From assembly GCA_035236585.1 (NCBI GenBank), contig CP141139.1, positions 53,141,217 to 53,205,216 on the forward strand: 64,000 nucleotides of DNA. Reading direction: 5' to 3'. The DNA comes from Warburgia ugandensis. Lineage: Eukaryota; Streptophyta; Magnoliopsida; Canellales; Canellaceae. How positions within the stretch are numbered: the stretch's first letter is position 1; the number at the start of each line of letters is the position of its first letter. Made by a program: the position numbers and the translations under genes. A model generated the notes under the pieces. The model saw nothing but the letters and a program-made list of their open reading frames with translations. It made no database searches and was not told the origin of the DNA. Shown piece after piece: positions 12,880 to 24,869 of the stretch.

Positions 12880-14270
12880 CTTCAATTGATAAATCACCCA
12901 CTCTAGTTCTAAAACCATTGCCTGATAACTTGAAATATTCTTACTTAGGACTCTATGAATCATTGCATATGATCATTGCCGCAGATCTAAATCAAGAAGA
13001 GGAATGAAAGCTACTTAATAATCTATGTGAACATATGACAGCTTTAGGGTGGACTATAGTGGACATTAAAGCGATGCTCTTCTATGTGTATGCATCAAAT
13101 TTATCTTGAAGAGAACACTAAACCATTTAGCGAAATATAGAGAAGACTAAACACCAACATGAAAGAGGTTGTTAGACATGAAGTGCTTAAAATGCTAGAT
13201 GTTGGCATAATGTACCTTATTTTTTATAGCACTTGGGTTAGCCAGTTCAAGTTGTACCCAAGAATCTAGATTCATGGTAGTCCGTAATGAGGATAATAAA
13301 TTAATCTCGCTTGCATGACCACTAAGTGGAGAGTTTATATTGATTACTATAAACTGAACTTGGTCATGAGGAAAGATCACTTTCCTCGTCCTTTGATTTA
13401 CCAGATGCTAGAAAGTTCAGCCAGCCAAAAGTATTATTACTTTCTTGGTGGTTATTCTAGTTATAACCAAATCCCTATAGCATCTGAGGACTAGGAGAAG
13501 ACTACCTTCATTTTCCCTTTTGGGACCTTCACCTATAGCTTTATGCCCTTTGGATTGTGTAATACTTCGGCTACTTTCCGAAGGTGTATGCTAATAATTT
13601 TATCTAATATGGTGGAGAGATTCTTAAAATTATTCATGAATGACTTTTCAGTATTTGTATCATCTTTCAATGAATGCTTGCACCATCTAAAGTGAGTGCT
13701 TGCTAGGTGCTAGGAGAAAATTTAAGTGTTTAATTAGTAGAAAAGATACTTTATGTTGACAGGTGGCATTGTTTAAGTCATGTGATCTCAGCTAATGAGA
13801 TAGAGGTTAATAAAGTCAAGGTAGTTTTAACTGACCTTTAGCCTCCTCAGATGGTAAAGGAAATTCATTCATTTCTTGGCCACATTAGGTTTTATAGGAT
13901 CTTCATTAAAGATTTTAGCAAAATATCCATGCCCTTATGCAACTTTCTTGCTAAAGAGGATACATTTAACTTTAATGAAGACTGCTTTTGAGCTTTTGAG
14001 CAGATCAAGGTAGAACTCACCTCTACTCTCAATACTCAACCACCTAATTAGAGTACATCATTCAAAATTATGTGTGATGCCTCTGATTATGTAATTGATG
14101 CTATCTTGGGATAGTGTGTAGATAGACTTTCCCATGTGATCTACTATGCCTGTAGAACATTGAATGACTCACAACTCAATTATTCCACTACAAAGAAAGA
14201 ATTTCTAGCAGTACCTTCTTTCCACAAAGGATGCTAAACCCAGGCTCATTAGATGGATTTTATTGCTACA
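12880..14270 (+). pseudogene. Reverse transcriptase-RNase H remnant (element F)
   Basis: RT phrases run in order in one or two frames: R-R-L-N-T-N-M-K-E-V-V (13140), V-G-I-M-Y (13200), W-R-V-Y-I-D-Y-Y-K-L-N (13327), P-F-G-T-F-T-Y-S-F-M-P-F-G-L-C-N (13516-13560), and the catalytic box as F-M-N-D-F-S (13636). The usual box is F-M-D-D, so one catalytic aspartate is lost by GAT to AAT. RNase H follows, with M-C-D-A-S-D-Y near 14070 and Y-S-T-T-K-K-E near 14190. About ten in-frame stops are present. The enzyme copied element RNA into DNA. Confidence 0.85.
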
Positions 14271-14529
14271 AGAGTTTAACATGCAGATCTATGATAATAG
14301 AGGCTCACCGAGAATGTAGTAGCATATCATTTGTGTAGGTTAGTCATTCAATCCACTAACAAGTCCCCTATCATTGTGTCATTTCCAAATGAATAGTTGA
14401 TGGCTATCTCCCAGTTGTCTTTGTAAACAATCTCATCACTCATCAGATGTCAGATCATTCGTCCAAACAAGATAAGCATAGATTTCTTGCCGAGGTCAAA
14501 CACTTCTCATGGGATGATATGTATTTATT

Positions 14530-14791
14530 TACACATTATCCCATTTAGGTAATTAAGAGTTGCATACCAAATAGCGAGCATCATCAAATCATTTCCTTTT
14601 GCCATAACCATGCATGTGGAGGCTAGTTCAGTGTAAAGAAAATGGTTACAAAAATTCTATGGTGCAATTTCTACTAGCCTACCATCATTGGAGATTTGCA
14701 TGCTTATTGCATAGCATGTGCAAGATGTCAGTAGTAAGGGAGCCTAGGTAAAACAGATGTGATGCCTTTGAACCCCATTTTAATTATTGAG
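14530..14791 (+). pseudogene. Integrase zinc-binding domain, 5' part (element F)
   Basis: The frame reads H-H-Q-I-I-S-F-C-H-N-H-A-C-G-G (14580-14622), then P-T-I-I-G-D-L-H near 14680 and I-A-C-A-R-C-Q near 14712. This is the HHCC zinc-binding N-terminus of a Gypsy integrase. It runs on to M-P-L-N-P-I-L-I-I-E and stops at the insertion point of element G. The frame resumes at 18281. TAG stops interrupt it. Confidence 0.8.
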
Positions 14792-14940
14792 TGGTGTAGC
14801 TTTATAATTACTTGCAAGCACATGAATCAACCAAGTGGTTTGTACATAAAAGAGATTGATCCCATGAGGAATCTCACAAATTTATATGTTAATTAGATCT
14901 TATTTAAACCACTTATTTTATCTCATGTTCAATTTGAGGG
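14792..14940 (-). repeat. Residual end of G's 3' LTR
   Basis: This matches the first approximately 150 bases of the LTR at 16095, with the same CAAGCACATGAATCAA-like block and GATCCCATGAGGAATCTC. It then switches to leader sequence. The right edge is approximate. Confidence 0.7.
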
Positions 14941-16094
14941 CAAGTGGTACTAATTCTATGTTCTGAGATTGATGACCTTGCATGCACTAAGTTAAAATCC
15001 TAACTAAATGATGGAACATAACTATATGTTACTCCTCACTCTAAATGATGGAAAAACAATCCCTAAATAGTTCTCTAGCGAGTTGATTTGATCATTGTTG
15101 ATTATGTGTAGAATGGTCACTTTTAGACCTAGATCTAAATATCTCCTCCTTTTATCCAAGCTCCACTACTGCTTACTAGTTAGGTTCTACTCTAAAGTAG
15201 TTAATATAATTCATATTTAAGGAGGTGTTACATCTCAAAAGTATAAATGAAAGGAATGGCAAAATCACTGAGATTTATAACCGTGATACTCATAAGCCAC
15301 TAGAGTGACAATAGATCTCTTCCTTCTAAAAGGGTCATATGAGTTCAAAACCCTAAGTCTCTTGCTACTTGATTTTAAATTAAGATTCAAGGCTAGGATC
15401 ATGAACATACAAGGAATTAATTTGATAACCTAGGTGGCCAAGGATCTGGTGATGAAATCGAGTCCTTACCTATGGGGCCCTTACTATCAATGTAAGCATC
15501 CAGTATAAAGCAAGTAAGCTTGCAATATAATTACAAGGAAAGGAAACTAATGCCTACCAATATGCAATTAACAAAGGGTCCACACCTTAACAGACAAAAC
15601 ACTATAACTAGATATCCCATACCTTAGTTATAGCTAAGCTCAGAATAACCCTTATTCATTAGGTGCAATCTCATACAACATCCCTGAATAAGATGTGACA
15701 TGTTATAATGAATGACCCTAATCTATTTGAAATACACTACTATCCAAAATCTAAATTACACTAAATGCAACTACACTAAGAAAATAAAAGAGAGTGAGGG
15801 GAACTTACAGTGGGGTTTCTAATGAAGATCAAGTGTGGGCCACCATACACCACACTTGGCCTGTATTATTACAACCCATTTAAAATAAATTATTAAATTA
15901 ATATTATAATGAGGCCTCACTACTAGTCCTCTAAAAAATAGAAAACCCTAATCTAGAAAAGCAAGGAAATACTAAGCATGCCAATAAAGGCTTAGCCCTT
16001 AGGATCGCCGCTGCTCCTTTTGCCAAATTCCCCTTGCAAAAAATAAAGAATTTGTGAATAATTATCAAAATATGCAGATATGATGCAAAAAACA
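14941..16094 (-). other. Leader region of element G
   Basis: This non-coding stretch is homologous to 8030-9100 of element D. Both contain CTCTTGCTACTTGATTTTAA, CATACAAGGAATT, GTGGGCCACCATAC and a GATCGCCGCTG-like block. The tRNA-Asp-like primer site seen in D is not recognisable here, and about 100 bases beside the LTR appear to be missing. Confidence 0.65.
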
Positions 16095-18280
16095 TGGTGT
16101 CGCAATAAAACTACTCACAAGCATGTGAATCAATGTAGTTATTTTCATGTTACAGAGGTTGATCCCATAAAGAATCTCATGAATTTGTATGTTGATCAGA
16201 TCTTAAACCACTTATCTTACCCAAAGAAAGATTGGATTTGATTTAAACTAGGAATGTAAATGACTGGGAAAAGGAAACATGGATTAAATTAGAAACATGA
16301 ACTACGTGGAAACTTTACAAAAATAAAGATCTTCAATGGAATTAAAAACTCTCTTGACTAACATGTATTCAATAAAAGAAACTAATACAAAACTAGAATA
16401 ACCTAATCTAGGAAATTTAATCTAAGGAAAACTTTCTAAAAGATAACACTTTCTAAAATTAAATTAAAAATTTCATACACCTAAAAGTTTTTAAAAAATA
16501 AAAATTTCTAAAACAAAAATTAAAAACTAAATAAACTACTCTACAATATAAGCAACTAAATAAAGAAATCTAAAATATATTTAATCAAAAGACAATCAAT
16601 CAATTAAGGAAACACACTCAATCACCATGTGCCTGACCCATGGAGTTGTGCACATGGTTTAAGGAGTGGGAAATGGGATAGTATGCATGAATTTTGAATT
16701 AATGCACATGAAAACTAAGTAATGCATTAAGTAAATAAAGTAAGAAGCTAAATGGGTTCAAAAGAAATCGTGAAAATAAGATATATAAACCTATGAAAGA
16801 TGCCCATGAAATTTGAAGTAAAAATTATATTGGCATGGTGCGCGTGATGCTAAATGAACTTGAAACATGGAAAGAGACATGCTGCTGACTATTCATGAAG
16901 AATAACAATCAATATTAAAGACAACCAAGAAGATTGCTCCTCAAATACTTGGATTCATTGAAGTAAAAAGTACATAAAAAAGTGGTGCATGTACATAAGA
17001 TTAAGAACAAAAATTATATGCACCCTTCAACTATAAATTCAACCCAAAATCTAAGCTTAAACACTTTTCAATACAATCTAATGATCATAACTTATTGCAA
17101 AATATCATGCGTGAAACCAAATAGAGAACAAGAGCACAAAGATGGGAATGAACAAGGGCAAAGATAGATCTCAACAAAGCAAGGAATAAGGAAACAATGG
17201 AAAGGAAACAAGAATGATTAAACTCTACTTTTCTCGTAGTTGTCACTGTAAGAGGGAATGGCCTTGGATCAAGGAAATCTAAGCAAGAAACTAAGTAACT
17301 TGAAAGCAAAACTCAAAGGAAAGACAAGGAAAGAAAGATGCACCCAAAACAAAGTGGTAAATAAAGAAACAATAAATGAAAACCAACCTTGAATTGAAGT
17401 GTAAATAAAATAAACAGTGCTAAACTTGAAAGAGCTATGGAGCACAAGTGAAGCAGCCAAGGTAGAATGCTTTGAAGCTTGAAGAGGAGCACCTAAGGAA
17501 GGATAGAAGGAAAATGGGAAGAAAGAGAGGGGGTTGTTACAGAAAGATAAGGAAAGATGGAGAGATAGAGACAAAAGAAAGGAAGAAAAAGAAAAAATAG
17601 AATTCAAGAACTCTTTCATGTTGGTCTACCATGCATGCACATCTTACTGTAGGATAATCTCCATCAAATCCTTCTAATTATCCCTTGGAAAATCATGCTT
17701 TTTAACATGGACTTGAATTCTTCATCCAATTGTGTGACTGCATGTGGTTTGGATAAGATGGCTTCATGGCTTACATTAATGGCTCCTTGCTTGATGGCTT
17801 AGTCCCTTGGCTTGCATGGCTTGTCTAGATAAGATGGCTTACGTGCATGGCTCCAATTCTCATGCAAAGGTGGTGGAATTGCATGGATTCTTTCTAATCA
17901 CCTTTACGTCTTTCAATTGCTTTTTTGCTTTCCCTAGGATGGTCTTGAACTTTGGTTAAGCTTTGAGTTGATAAAATTTTAAGTCTTGGTTCTTTTTTTA
18001 TCTTGATCCTTAATTCTCATCTTAATTGATCTCAACCATTGGATCATCTTTTGGATACCTACAAAAGATTATAAACCTTAATTAAATCTAAGAAAATTGT
18101 GATTATTTATATACTTACTCTACATTAGCTCTTGAACTTACCAAATATCAAATTTTTGAATCACTAGCTTAGAAATGCAAGTATTATGAATTTTTAGAAA
18201 AACCCTAGAATAATGCCTATAATTTATAACACATGAGATACTAATTGGGTACCTTTTTTTATAAAATTGAATACTTATCA
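16095..18280 (-). repeat. 5' LTR of element G
   Basis: This is a 2186-bp LTR with TG...CA ends. On the minus strand it starts TGATAAGTATTCAATT, as in D and F. It includes the GGCTT-rich degenerate tandem at 17745-17860. The open frames in 17085-17619 lie in purine-rich LTR sequence and have no domain. Confidence 0.8.
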
Positions 18281-19110
18281 TTGAGCCTTTTGATGTTTAG
18301 GGCATCAACTTTATTATACCTTTTTTTAATTCCTTTGGACTATGTGTCCAAATGGGTGGAAACCATAGCATGTAAGACCAATGACCACAAAGTGGTGGTC
18401 TATTTTTTGAAGGAAAATATTTTTACATGCTTTGGTACTCCATGATCCATTATTAATGATGTGGAAAAACACTTCTATAATAATGTTTGAAAATTTAAAG
18501 AAGAAATATGGTGTGAAACAAAAAATTGCTAGCCCATACTATTCTCAGACTAGTGGACAAGTGAAAGTGTCTAATAGGAAAATTAAGTGGATCTTAAAAA
18601 AGATAGTTAATCCTAGTTGGAAAGGCTATTCACTAAGGTTATTGATGCATTATGGGTTTACCTTCCTACATTCAAAACCCCTATAAGCATGTCACCTAAC
18701 CATCTGGTTTATGGAAAGGACTGTCATCTCCCAATTGAACTTTAGCATAAAGCATATCGGGCCATTAAAAAATTCAGTTTTGACTTAGATAGTGATGGGA
18801 CCCATAGAAAGTTCCAAACTCAATGAGATAGATGAACTTAGGAAAGATACATATGAAACCGTGAGAATATACAAGGGACCAAATGAAAGCTCATCATGAT
18901 AAGCACACCTTGCATAAGTCCTTCACACCATGACAAAAGGACCTCTTATATAACTCTAGGATGCATCTCTTTCTTGGCAAGCTTCTTTCTTGATGGACTG
19001 GACCCTACATTGCCTGCTTTATTTATCCTTATGGAGCAGTCAAGATCGAAAAGGATGGGGAGATTTTCAAAGTGAATGGTTAAAGGTTAAGGAGGAGACC
19101 TTACTAGAGG
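18281..19110 (+). pseudogene. Integrase catalytic core and C-terminus (element F)
   Basis: This continues the integrase after the G insertion. It has N-S-F-G-L near 18325, D-Y-V-S-K-W-V-E-T-I-A-C-K-T-N (18337), F-L-K-E-N-I-F-T near 18408, Y-G-V-K-Q-K-I-A-S-P-Y (18505), Q-T-S-G-Q-V-K-V-S-N-R-K (18543) and N-P-S-W-K near 18608. The C-terminal region has L-V-Y-G-K-D-C-H-L-P near 18710, and near 18930-19080 remnants of the R-x-K-W-x-G-P-Y-type region and E-K-D-G-E-I-F-K-V-N-G. Frame shifts and stops separate these blocks. The order and wording match Athila-type integrase, which inserts the DNA copy into the genome. Confidence 0.85.
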
Positions 19111-20527
19111 ATTCTATTTATCAGGACCCACCATTGTGTGTTCCATGACATCTGCATTCATCATGAGTTTGGAATGCATTCATCACTTTACTAACTTTGT
19201 ATGTTTAGCCGAAGATGTTAAACTTAGTGCTTGCTGAGAGGCAACCCAGAATTTTTAGTCTCATCTTTCTGCATTACTCAGTCAGAATATAGGAGTCATA
19301 TGTTTCAAAACACTTACACACAGTGCATAGTCTAGAAAGATAGACGGTATGACTCAGAGACCTTGAGGAAAATCAATGGAGACCTATACCCAGTGAGTAT
19401 TAGAGACTATCATCTTTTTTATGGTTATATGTAATTCCATATCTTCTTTAGCAAACATCAATTTTAAAATATCTCAATATATTTATTTTGATTAATTGTT
19501 AAGAATCACCAGTGGGAGTACTAACTTTCTTAAACATTTATCAAATCTAATATGCTTTAAGAAACCTAGGAATGATATAGGCCACCATTGTTTTTGCCCA
19601 AAGACATAAAGCTTGCCCAATATATTATACCATTAGTTAGACCTTTAAGACTCTTGGTAAGCCCTTTATTTTTTAAACCTATCTACGTTAACCTAGAAAC
19701 CCAATTAAATGTCCATTATCTATCATTCAAAAATGAGTAAAGATGGTAGAAAAAGTTCAAAAATGGAAAAAGTCCAAGAAATGAAAACACTAAAATATTT
19801 ATATAGAAAAATCCTTCATTCAATTGTAAGAAAAGAAAAAGAAAAGTTGTGAATGAAGACATATGGAAAAATAGAAGAGATATTCACTTCAGTGCATTCA
19901 AAAGAAAAGTTGTCCAACATTTATTGAAGACCTCTACTCATATTTGAAACATTTGAATCCTTTTACCCTTTCTTTTAAAATTGACCCTAAATCTAAGTTT
20001 TTTCCCATCTAAAGTCCTATTAATCTCAAGGTGGAATATAGTCTTAATGATGATATAATTATTAAGGAATTAAGGTGAACTATTCCTTCTGATCATGTTA
20101 ATGGCATTCATTCTTAGAGATCACAGTTCTTTATCTTTTATGAGAACTTCATTTCTGAGTTTATACTAGTGAGAAATTGAGCTCATCGTCTTCTTTTAAT
20201 GGAGTATAAGCATTTCTATTTATAAGTCCAGACTTATTTAGCATGCACACACATTATATTCCAAGATATAACTATAATAAAATGGCTTTGGCATGTGGGT
20301 AACTTGAAGAATTTTTTATTCATCTTTATTAAGTTATTAAAGCCAATAGAGTATTAATGGATGAGAATTCTATGAGAGAAATTAAGGAACTTAGCCTTAT
20401 TGAATTTTGTAGGTATATTCTCTACAAACCCTTCCAGGCCTAACTCATTCACTGAGGGTCACCTAGGGGTTTAAGAGCTTGTTGCATATTCTAAATGGAG
20501 TCATGAGTACCTACAATTAATAGTACA
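19111..20527 (+). other. Non-coding 3' internal region of element F
   Basis: After the integrase comes GCTGAGAGGCAACCCAGAA (about 19227-19245), a block typical of the end of Athila/Tat pol. Then come about 1.3 kb with no recognisable frame, up to the 3' LTR. An envelope-like gene, found here in some Athila elements, is not visible. Confidence 0.6.
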
Positions 20528-22179
20528 TGATAAGTAGTAAATTGTATATGAAAAGTACCCAATCAACAGTACAGGCATCATAGATCATAGGACATTATTC
20601 TAGGTTTTGCCAAAATGCATGACATATGCATTTCTAAACTGATAATCTAACATTTTGATCTTTTGCAAGTGCAGAAGCTAATCTAGGGTAAGTACATGAT
20701 TTATCATAATTTTCTAAATACTAAATAGTATTTTTAATCTTTTGTAGGTGTTATAAGAATGATCCAATAGTCCAAATCGCTTTAGATGGTAAATGATAAT
20801 CCAGATCAACTTAGAGAGATTGGGACCTATTTTCCATCATTTCAAAGTTCAAGTAAGGATCAAGATCATTCCATATCTTCCTTAGGATACAGATTAGCAA
20901 AAATTATCTCTTTAGAAGGGTGAAAATCTATACAAAAAGGAGAGCTTCTAAATGCTATTCCCATCTAAGGAAATCCACACCTCCTTCAGGGTTGGCTTTA
21001 GATGTATTCTTGCTGAGTTATCTTGGTTTCCATGCAATTTTGCTTAGCTTTCTTTATGGCTTTTTAACACATCCGTAAAACTTTCAATGAAATTTCCAAG
21101 TTGGTTTTTACCCATCCTTATTTATCTCTTTGCAACAATCTTGTTCCTTTGGTTCATGCACAAGATACCTGGTTGATTTTCTTTATTTTAATTCTACTTT
21201 TGCCCTAGTTCTCCTTCATCTAAAGGCCATCAATCTCTTATAGTGATAGCTAAGAGAGAGTAGCCTTCGGATCATCTTATTCTAAGTTAGCTATTTTTTT
21301 ATTTTCTCTATTTGCTTGCTTTACTTTGTTGCTTGTTATCATCATGCTTCATCTTCTTTGCTTGTTCATTAGAATTCATTCAACTTACTTTCATTCTCTT
21401 TCTTTGGCTCCTTCCATTGATTCAAATGTGTGCCATTGAAGAGTGAGCATTGGATTGCATTAGATAGTGAAGTTTGAAGTAAGAGAGCTAATTTTCATCA
21501 TCTTGAATATTGTACGCTTTTGTAGCATGTTTCCAAGTTTAAGTTCCATTGAATACTATAGTACCTTTCTTGTAAGCTTTTACATGCAATAAAAAGTTTA
21601 TGTTTCATGCATACTCTCCTTTGATCTATGTGGCCTCTCCTTAGTTTTATGCATTCTTTGATTTATTGCTCATGTTATTTAAATATTTAGACTAGATTTA
21701 TTTCATTAAGCACATTAATTAGATGTTTAGAATTCATTACTGCTCATTGATGATGTTTAGATTTTGTTATATTCATTGCTTAAGTCTATTTGAAGTTTAG
21801 ATTAGGTTTTATTTTTTAGGAAGTTTCTACATTCACTTTAGAAGTTTTAAACTAGTTTCCTTTCTTGAATGCATGTTAGCTATAGAACATTTCTAATTCC
21901 ATTCTTAGAAGTTTCTAATCTTAAATTTAAATATATATATATATATATATATTTAGAAAGTTTCCTTTTAGTTTAAGTTCTAATTTTATGATTGATTTTA
22001 ATTCCATGTCCTTTTAGTTCGTAGATTAAATCACAATCTAATCTATTTTGGCTAGGATAATTAATCTAAATAAGATTCCATTTGTATATAAATATGTGAG
22101 ATTCCTCATGGGATCTACCTCACTTGCATGAAATTATACTACTTTGATTTGTGCGCTTGCAAGTACTACTTAGAACGCA
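20528..22179 (+). repeat. 3' LTR of element F
   Basis: The LTR starts TGATAAGTAGTAAATTG and ends GAACGCA (TG...CA, 1652 bp). It carries the family signature in direct orientation, GATTCCTCATGGGATC followed by CGCTTGCAAGTAC. Its flanking duplication cannot be checked because the left end of F is lost. An AT dinucleotide run lies at 21930-21952. Confidence 0.8.
21930..21952. repeat. (AT)n microsatellite
   Basis: About eleven AT units within F's 3' LTR. Confidence 0.9.
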
Positions 22180-23961
22180 TTAGTATGAAATGGTGCTTTT
22201 TACAAATTTTTGGATGCAATGAATCTATCTAGCAACCTACAAAATTGAGCAGAAAATTGGACCTACTAGTGACCACTACTCACCAATCTCAACCTACTAC
22301 TCTTTATACATTTGTCATTTGTCTCTGTCCTACCCAAACCATCACTAAAGAAACTCTCTTCTTTTCAAGAACGAATAGGAAACTTATCATGTAGGATACT
22401 CTCTAATTAGGAAAGTCTCCAATTGTGAAATACTAGTAGGTTGTTCATAGGTAATTGGACAAAAATTAAATCTTGTCTAGTTTCATTTTTAAGTCCAAAA
22501 AATAAAACTTCTCTAGTTTGGTGGAAAATTTATTCCACCCCTATGGTTCAACAACCCTTTGTACTTAGCCAATATAATAATAGATCTTGTATTCCTACAA
22601 GGATAAGGTTTGAAGAACAAACATCACTCATCTAATCCTAGAACAACCCATCCGAGAAAGCATTCTTTCACACATAAAAACAATTTGAAGAACATCTCAT
22701 CTAAATTATAAGTATATGAATGGAAGTGAAATAAGAACCTTAAAGCCATTTTTAAAATAACCTCTCATCATGAAATCATTCATACATTAATTATAAAAAA
22801 AAAACTACAAAATTGAAAGAGAAACATAGGCACTCATATTTTTGTTGCTTTCAATCCTAAAACTTTTAGATTAGTCATGCATTATGGACAATCCATGAGC
22901 AATGGTTGACGAACTCTCCATTGCTCATCTTCTTCTCCTCTAGGACATTTTTTTAGTCTTCTATGGTTCAAGGAGCAACAAGAACAACTAATTTAAGTGG
23001 GGTGTTTTTGAGCTTTTATAGAGAGGTCAGCTTTTCTTTTTTGTGAAAAGACTTCATGAATAACCAAGAAAGTCTCCCCTTTTAAGAATAATTGTCCAAG
23101 GAGGCATTCTTAACTCTTCTTCTCTTTACTTCCATTTCCTTTTACCTTCCAAAACCTTTATTTTTCTTCTAAAAACATCCTAAATAGAAACCCTTCCAAA
23201 ACCATGTAAAAATAGTTCAAAATAGGATTTTTATTTCATTTGGTCAAGCAGTAGTCAAACTTTCCAATTATGATTTGGAAAGTGTTTTATTTCAGTAAAA
23301 GAAGTGATTAGCTAAGAGAAACAATAGGAAACTTGCTTTTTAGGAAGGTGTCCAATTAGAAAAGTCTCCAATTAGGAAAGTAATAGTGAGATAAGGAAAC
23401 TTTTCAAATTAGAAATGTCCCAAATTACAAAATTTCTAAAATGGAAAGTGCAAGTGTTTTGATTTGAGATTCTCTTTGCTCAATCTTAACTATCATGTTT
23501 AGATCTCCACAATTAGATCTCGGTATAACTAACCTAATGGCTAAGATTAATCCTACAATAAAAACACATAAATTAGTCATTTTAAAGCCAAAACTCCAAT
23601 ATCTCATTCCTAAATGAATTAATTCTAATTTCTAATAAAATATACTGCCTCAACTAATCCAAACTAGAAAATGAAGCATGGTGGTAATATATATATATAT
23701 ATATATATAATACTCATCATGGGCCCTTTCCCAATAGCTTTGTAACACTCTTAGTAAATGTAAGCCACCTAGAATAAAAGGTATAAAATCTCAAAAGACA
23801 CCCAGCTATGATTCTTCTTTCACTTTTATTGTATGCATCCTTGTGTCAGTGATACACTCATGATACCCAATGTGCAAGTCCATATAATCTTTCATTAATT
23901 TCTTAATTCATAGAAGTAAAATCATGAGTCAATCCTAGGAAGATATCTTGTTTCCAAGGCT
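22180..23961. other. Gene-free stretch between element F and the CACTA element
   Basis: I see no protein with a recognisable domain, no LTR ends and no RNA gene. It is AT-rich with one AT dinucleotide run (23686-23709). Small open frames (22441-22635, 23425-23607) have no motif. It may be host intergenic DNA or very old transposon remains. Confidence 0.5.
23686..23709. repeat. (AT)n microsatellite
   Basis: About twelve AT units in gene-free DNA left of the CACTA element. Confidence 0.9.
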
Positions 23962-23989
23962 CACTACTACACAAGAGGCATTTAAAGTA

Positions 23990-24310
23990 AGTAAAAAATG
24001 ATAATAGAAGTTGGTTAAAAAATGACTTCTATCTAGCTGACATCAAAAGTCCATGAATTTCGAAGTCATTTAGACCTAAATGACTTGAAAAGCTCAGAAC
24101 TTTTGAAGTCATCTTGATCTAAATGACTTCAAAAGTTTGCACTTTTGAAGTCATTTAGATCTAAAAGATTTCAAAATTCTAGAACTTTTTGAAGTCATTT
24201 AGCCTAAATGACTTCAAAAGCGTGGCACTTTTGATGTTGTTTATACCTAAACGACTTTAAAATCCCAGAACTTTTGAAATCATTTAGGTCTAAATGACTT
24301 CAAAACTCCT
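23990..24310 (+). repeat. Left subterminal hairpin array of the CACTA element
   Basis: About six units repeat the word TTTTGAAGTCATTTAG followed within a few bases by its reverse complement CTAAATGACTTCAAAA, so each unit can fold. Units are spaced roughly 45-50 bases. Subterminal arrays of this kind bind the element's own transposase proteins in En/Spm. At the other end the same units read AAAGTCGTTTG. Confidence 0.8.
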
Positions 24311-24869
24311 TTTTTCCCTATCATTTTCACATTGCAATGACTACCCCTTGTATACATTCAATATAATACTTGATAAAATTTTCTTACAATCTTTATACAC
24401 ATGAAAAACAAACATACATTCACTTTCACATTGGTACAATACATCCAAATTCATCATTGTCCATTCACATATATCTTGAAAATACTTCATAAAAGAAACC
24501 ACAACACATGCATTGACTACAACATCCACATTCACTTCATTTGTAATTCTATACACATTCAAATTTACTTTCACACTCTAAGTTACCCTCATTCATCATT
24601 CTATAAAAGTTATTTAATTCAATGAATATATTGAAAACCAACCACCATATTCACTTCATTTACAAGCTCTAAATTCATTTCATCCATAATCATTTACTCT
24701 GACACTCTCCACTCATTCAACGCTTAATATATATATATATTCACAAGGAAATAATGAAAACTAAAAGAACATATAGATGTGAATAAAAAATATACTTTAT
24801 TATGAACTTTACACATGTATTTACTCTAAGTGTTCTAATTGAAACTTAGTACATACTTAGCCTATTTTC

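Larger units (their letters stand above)
14792..18280 (-). mobile_element. Deleted Athila-like element G inside F's integrase
   Basis: G starts TGGTGTAGC, ends ACTTATCA, and is flanked by TTGAG on both sides (14787-14791 and 18281-18285). Read on the minus strand it has a 2.2-kb 5' LTR (16095-18280), a leader (about 14960-16094) homologous to that of D, and then only about 150 bp of the inner end of the 3' LTR (14792 to about 14940). The gag, pol and most of the 3' LTR are missing, so it is a large internal-deletion derivative with no coding capacity. Confidence 0.85.
11104..22179 (+). mobile_element. Athila-like Ty3/Gypsy element F (base layer, nested)
   Basis: In order on the plus strand this holds the gag end, aspartic protease, reverse transcriptase-RNase H, integrase split by element G, a non-coding 3' region and a 3' LTR (20528-22179). 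The 5' LTR and gag start are absent because element D joins at 11104. The gene order protease-RT-RH-IN and the block AGAGGCAACCCAGAA near 19236 after the integrase place it in the Athila/Tat group. Every domain has stops or frameshifts. F is older than G, which interrupts it with a clean TTGAG duplication. Confidence 0.85.

Noticed and set aside
17085..17619. Hydrophobic leucine/serine/phenylalanine-rich frames on the minus strand
   Set aside because: They come from purine-rich LTR sequence of element G, and the matching part of D's LTR does not preserve them.
24000..24310. Regularly spaced repeats resembling a CRISPR array
   Set aside because: The units are imperfect, each is an inverted pair, the spacers are a few bases long, and the context is a plant CACTA end.
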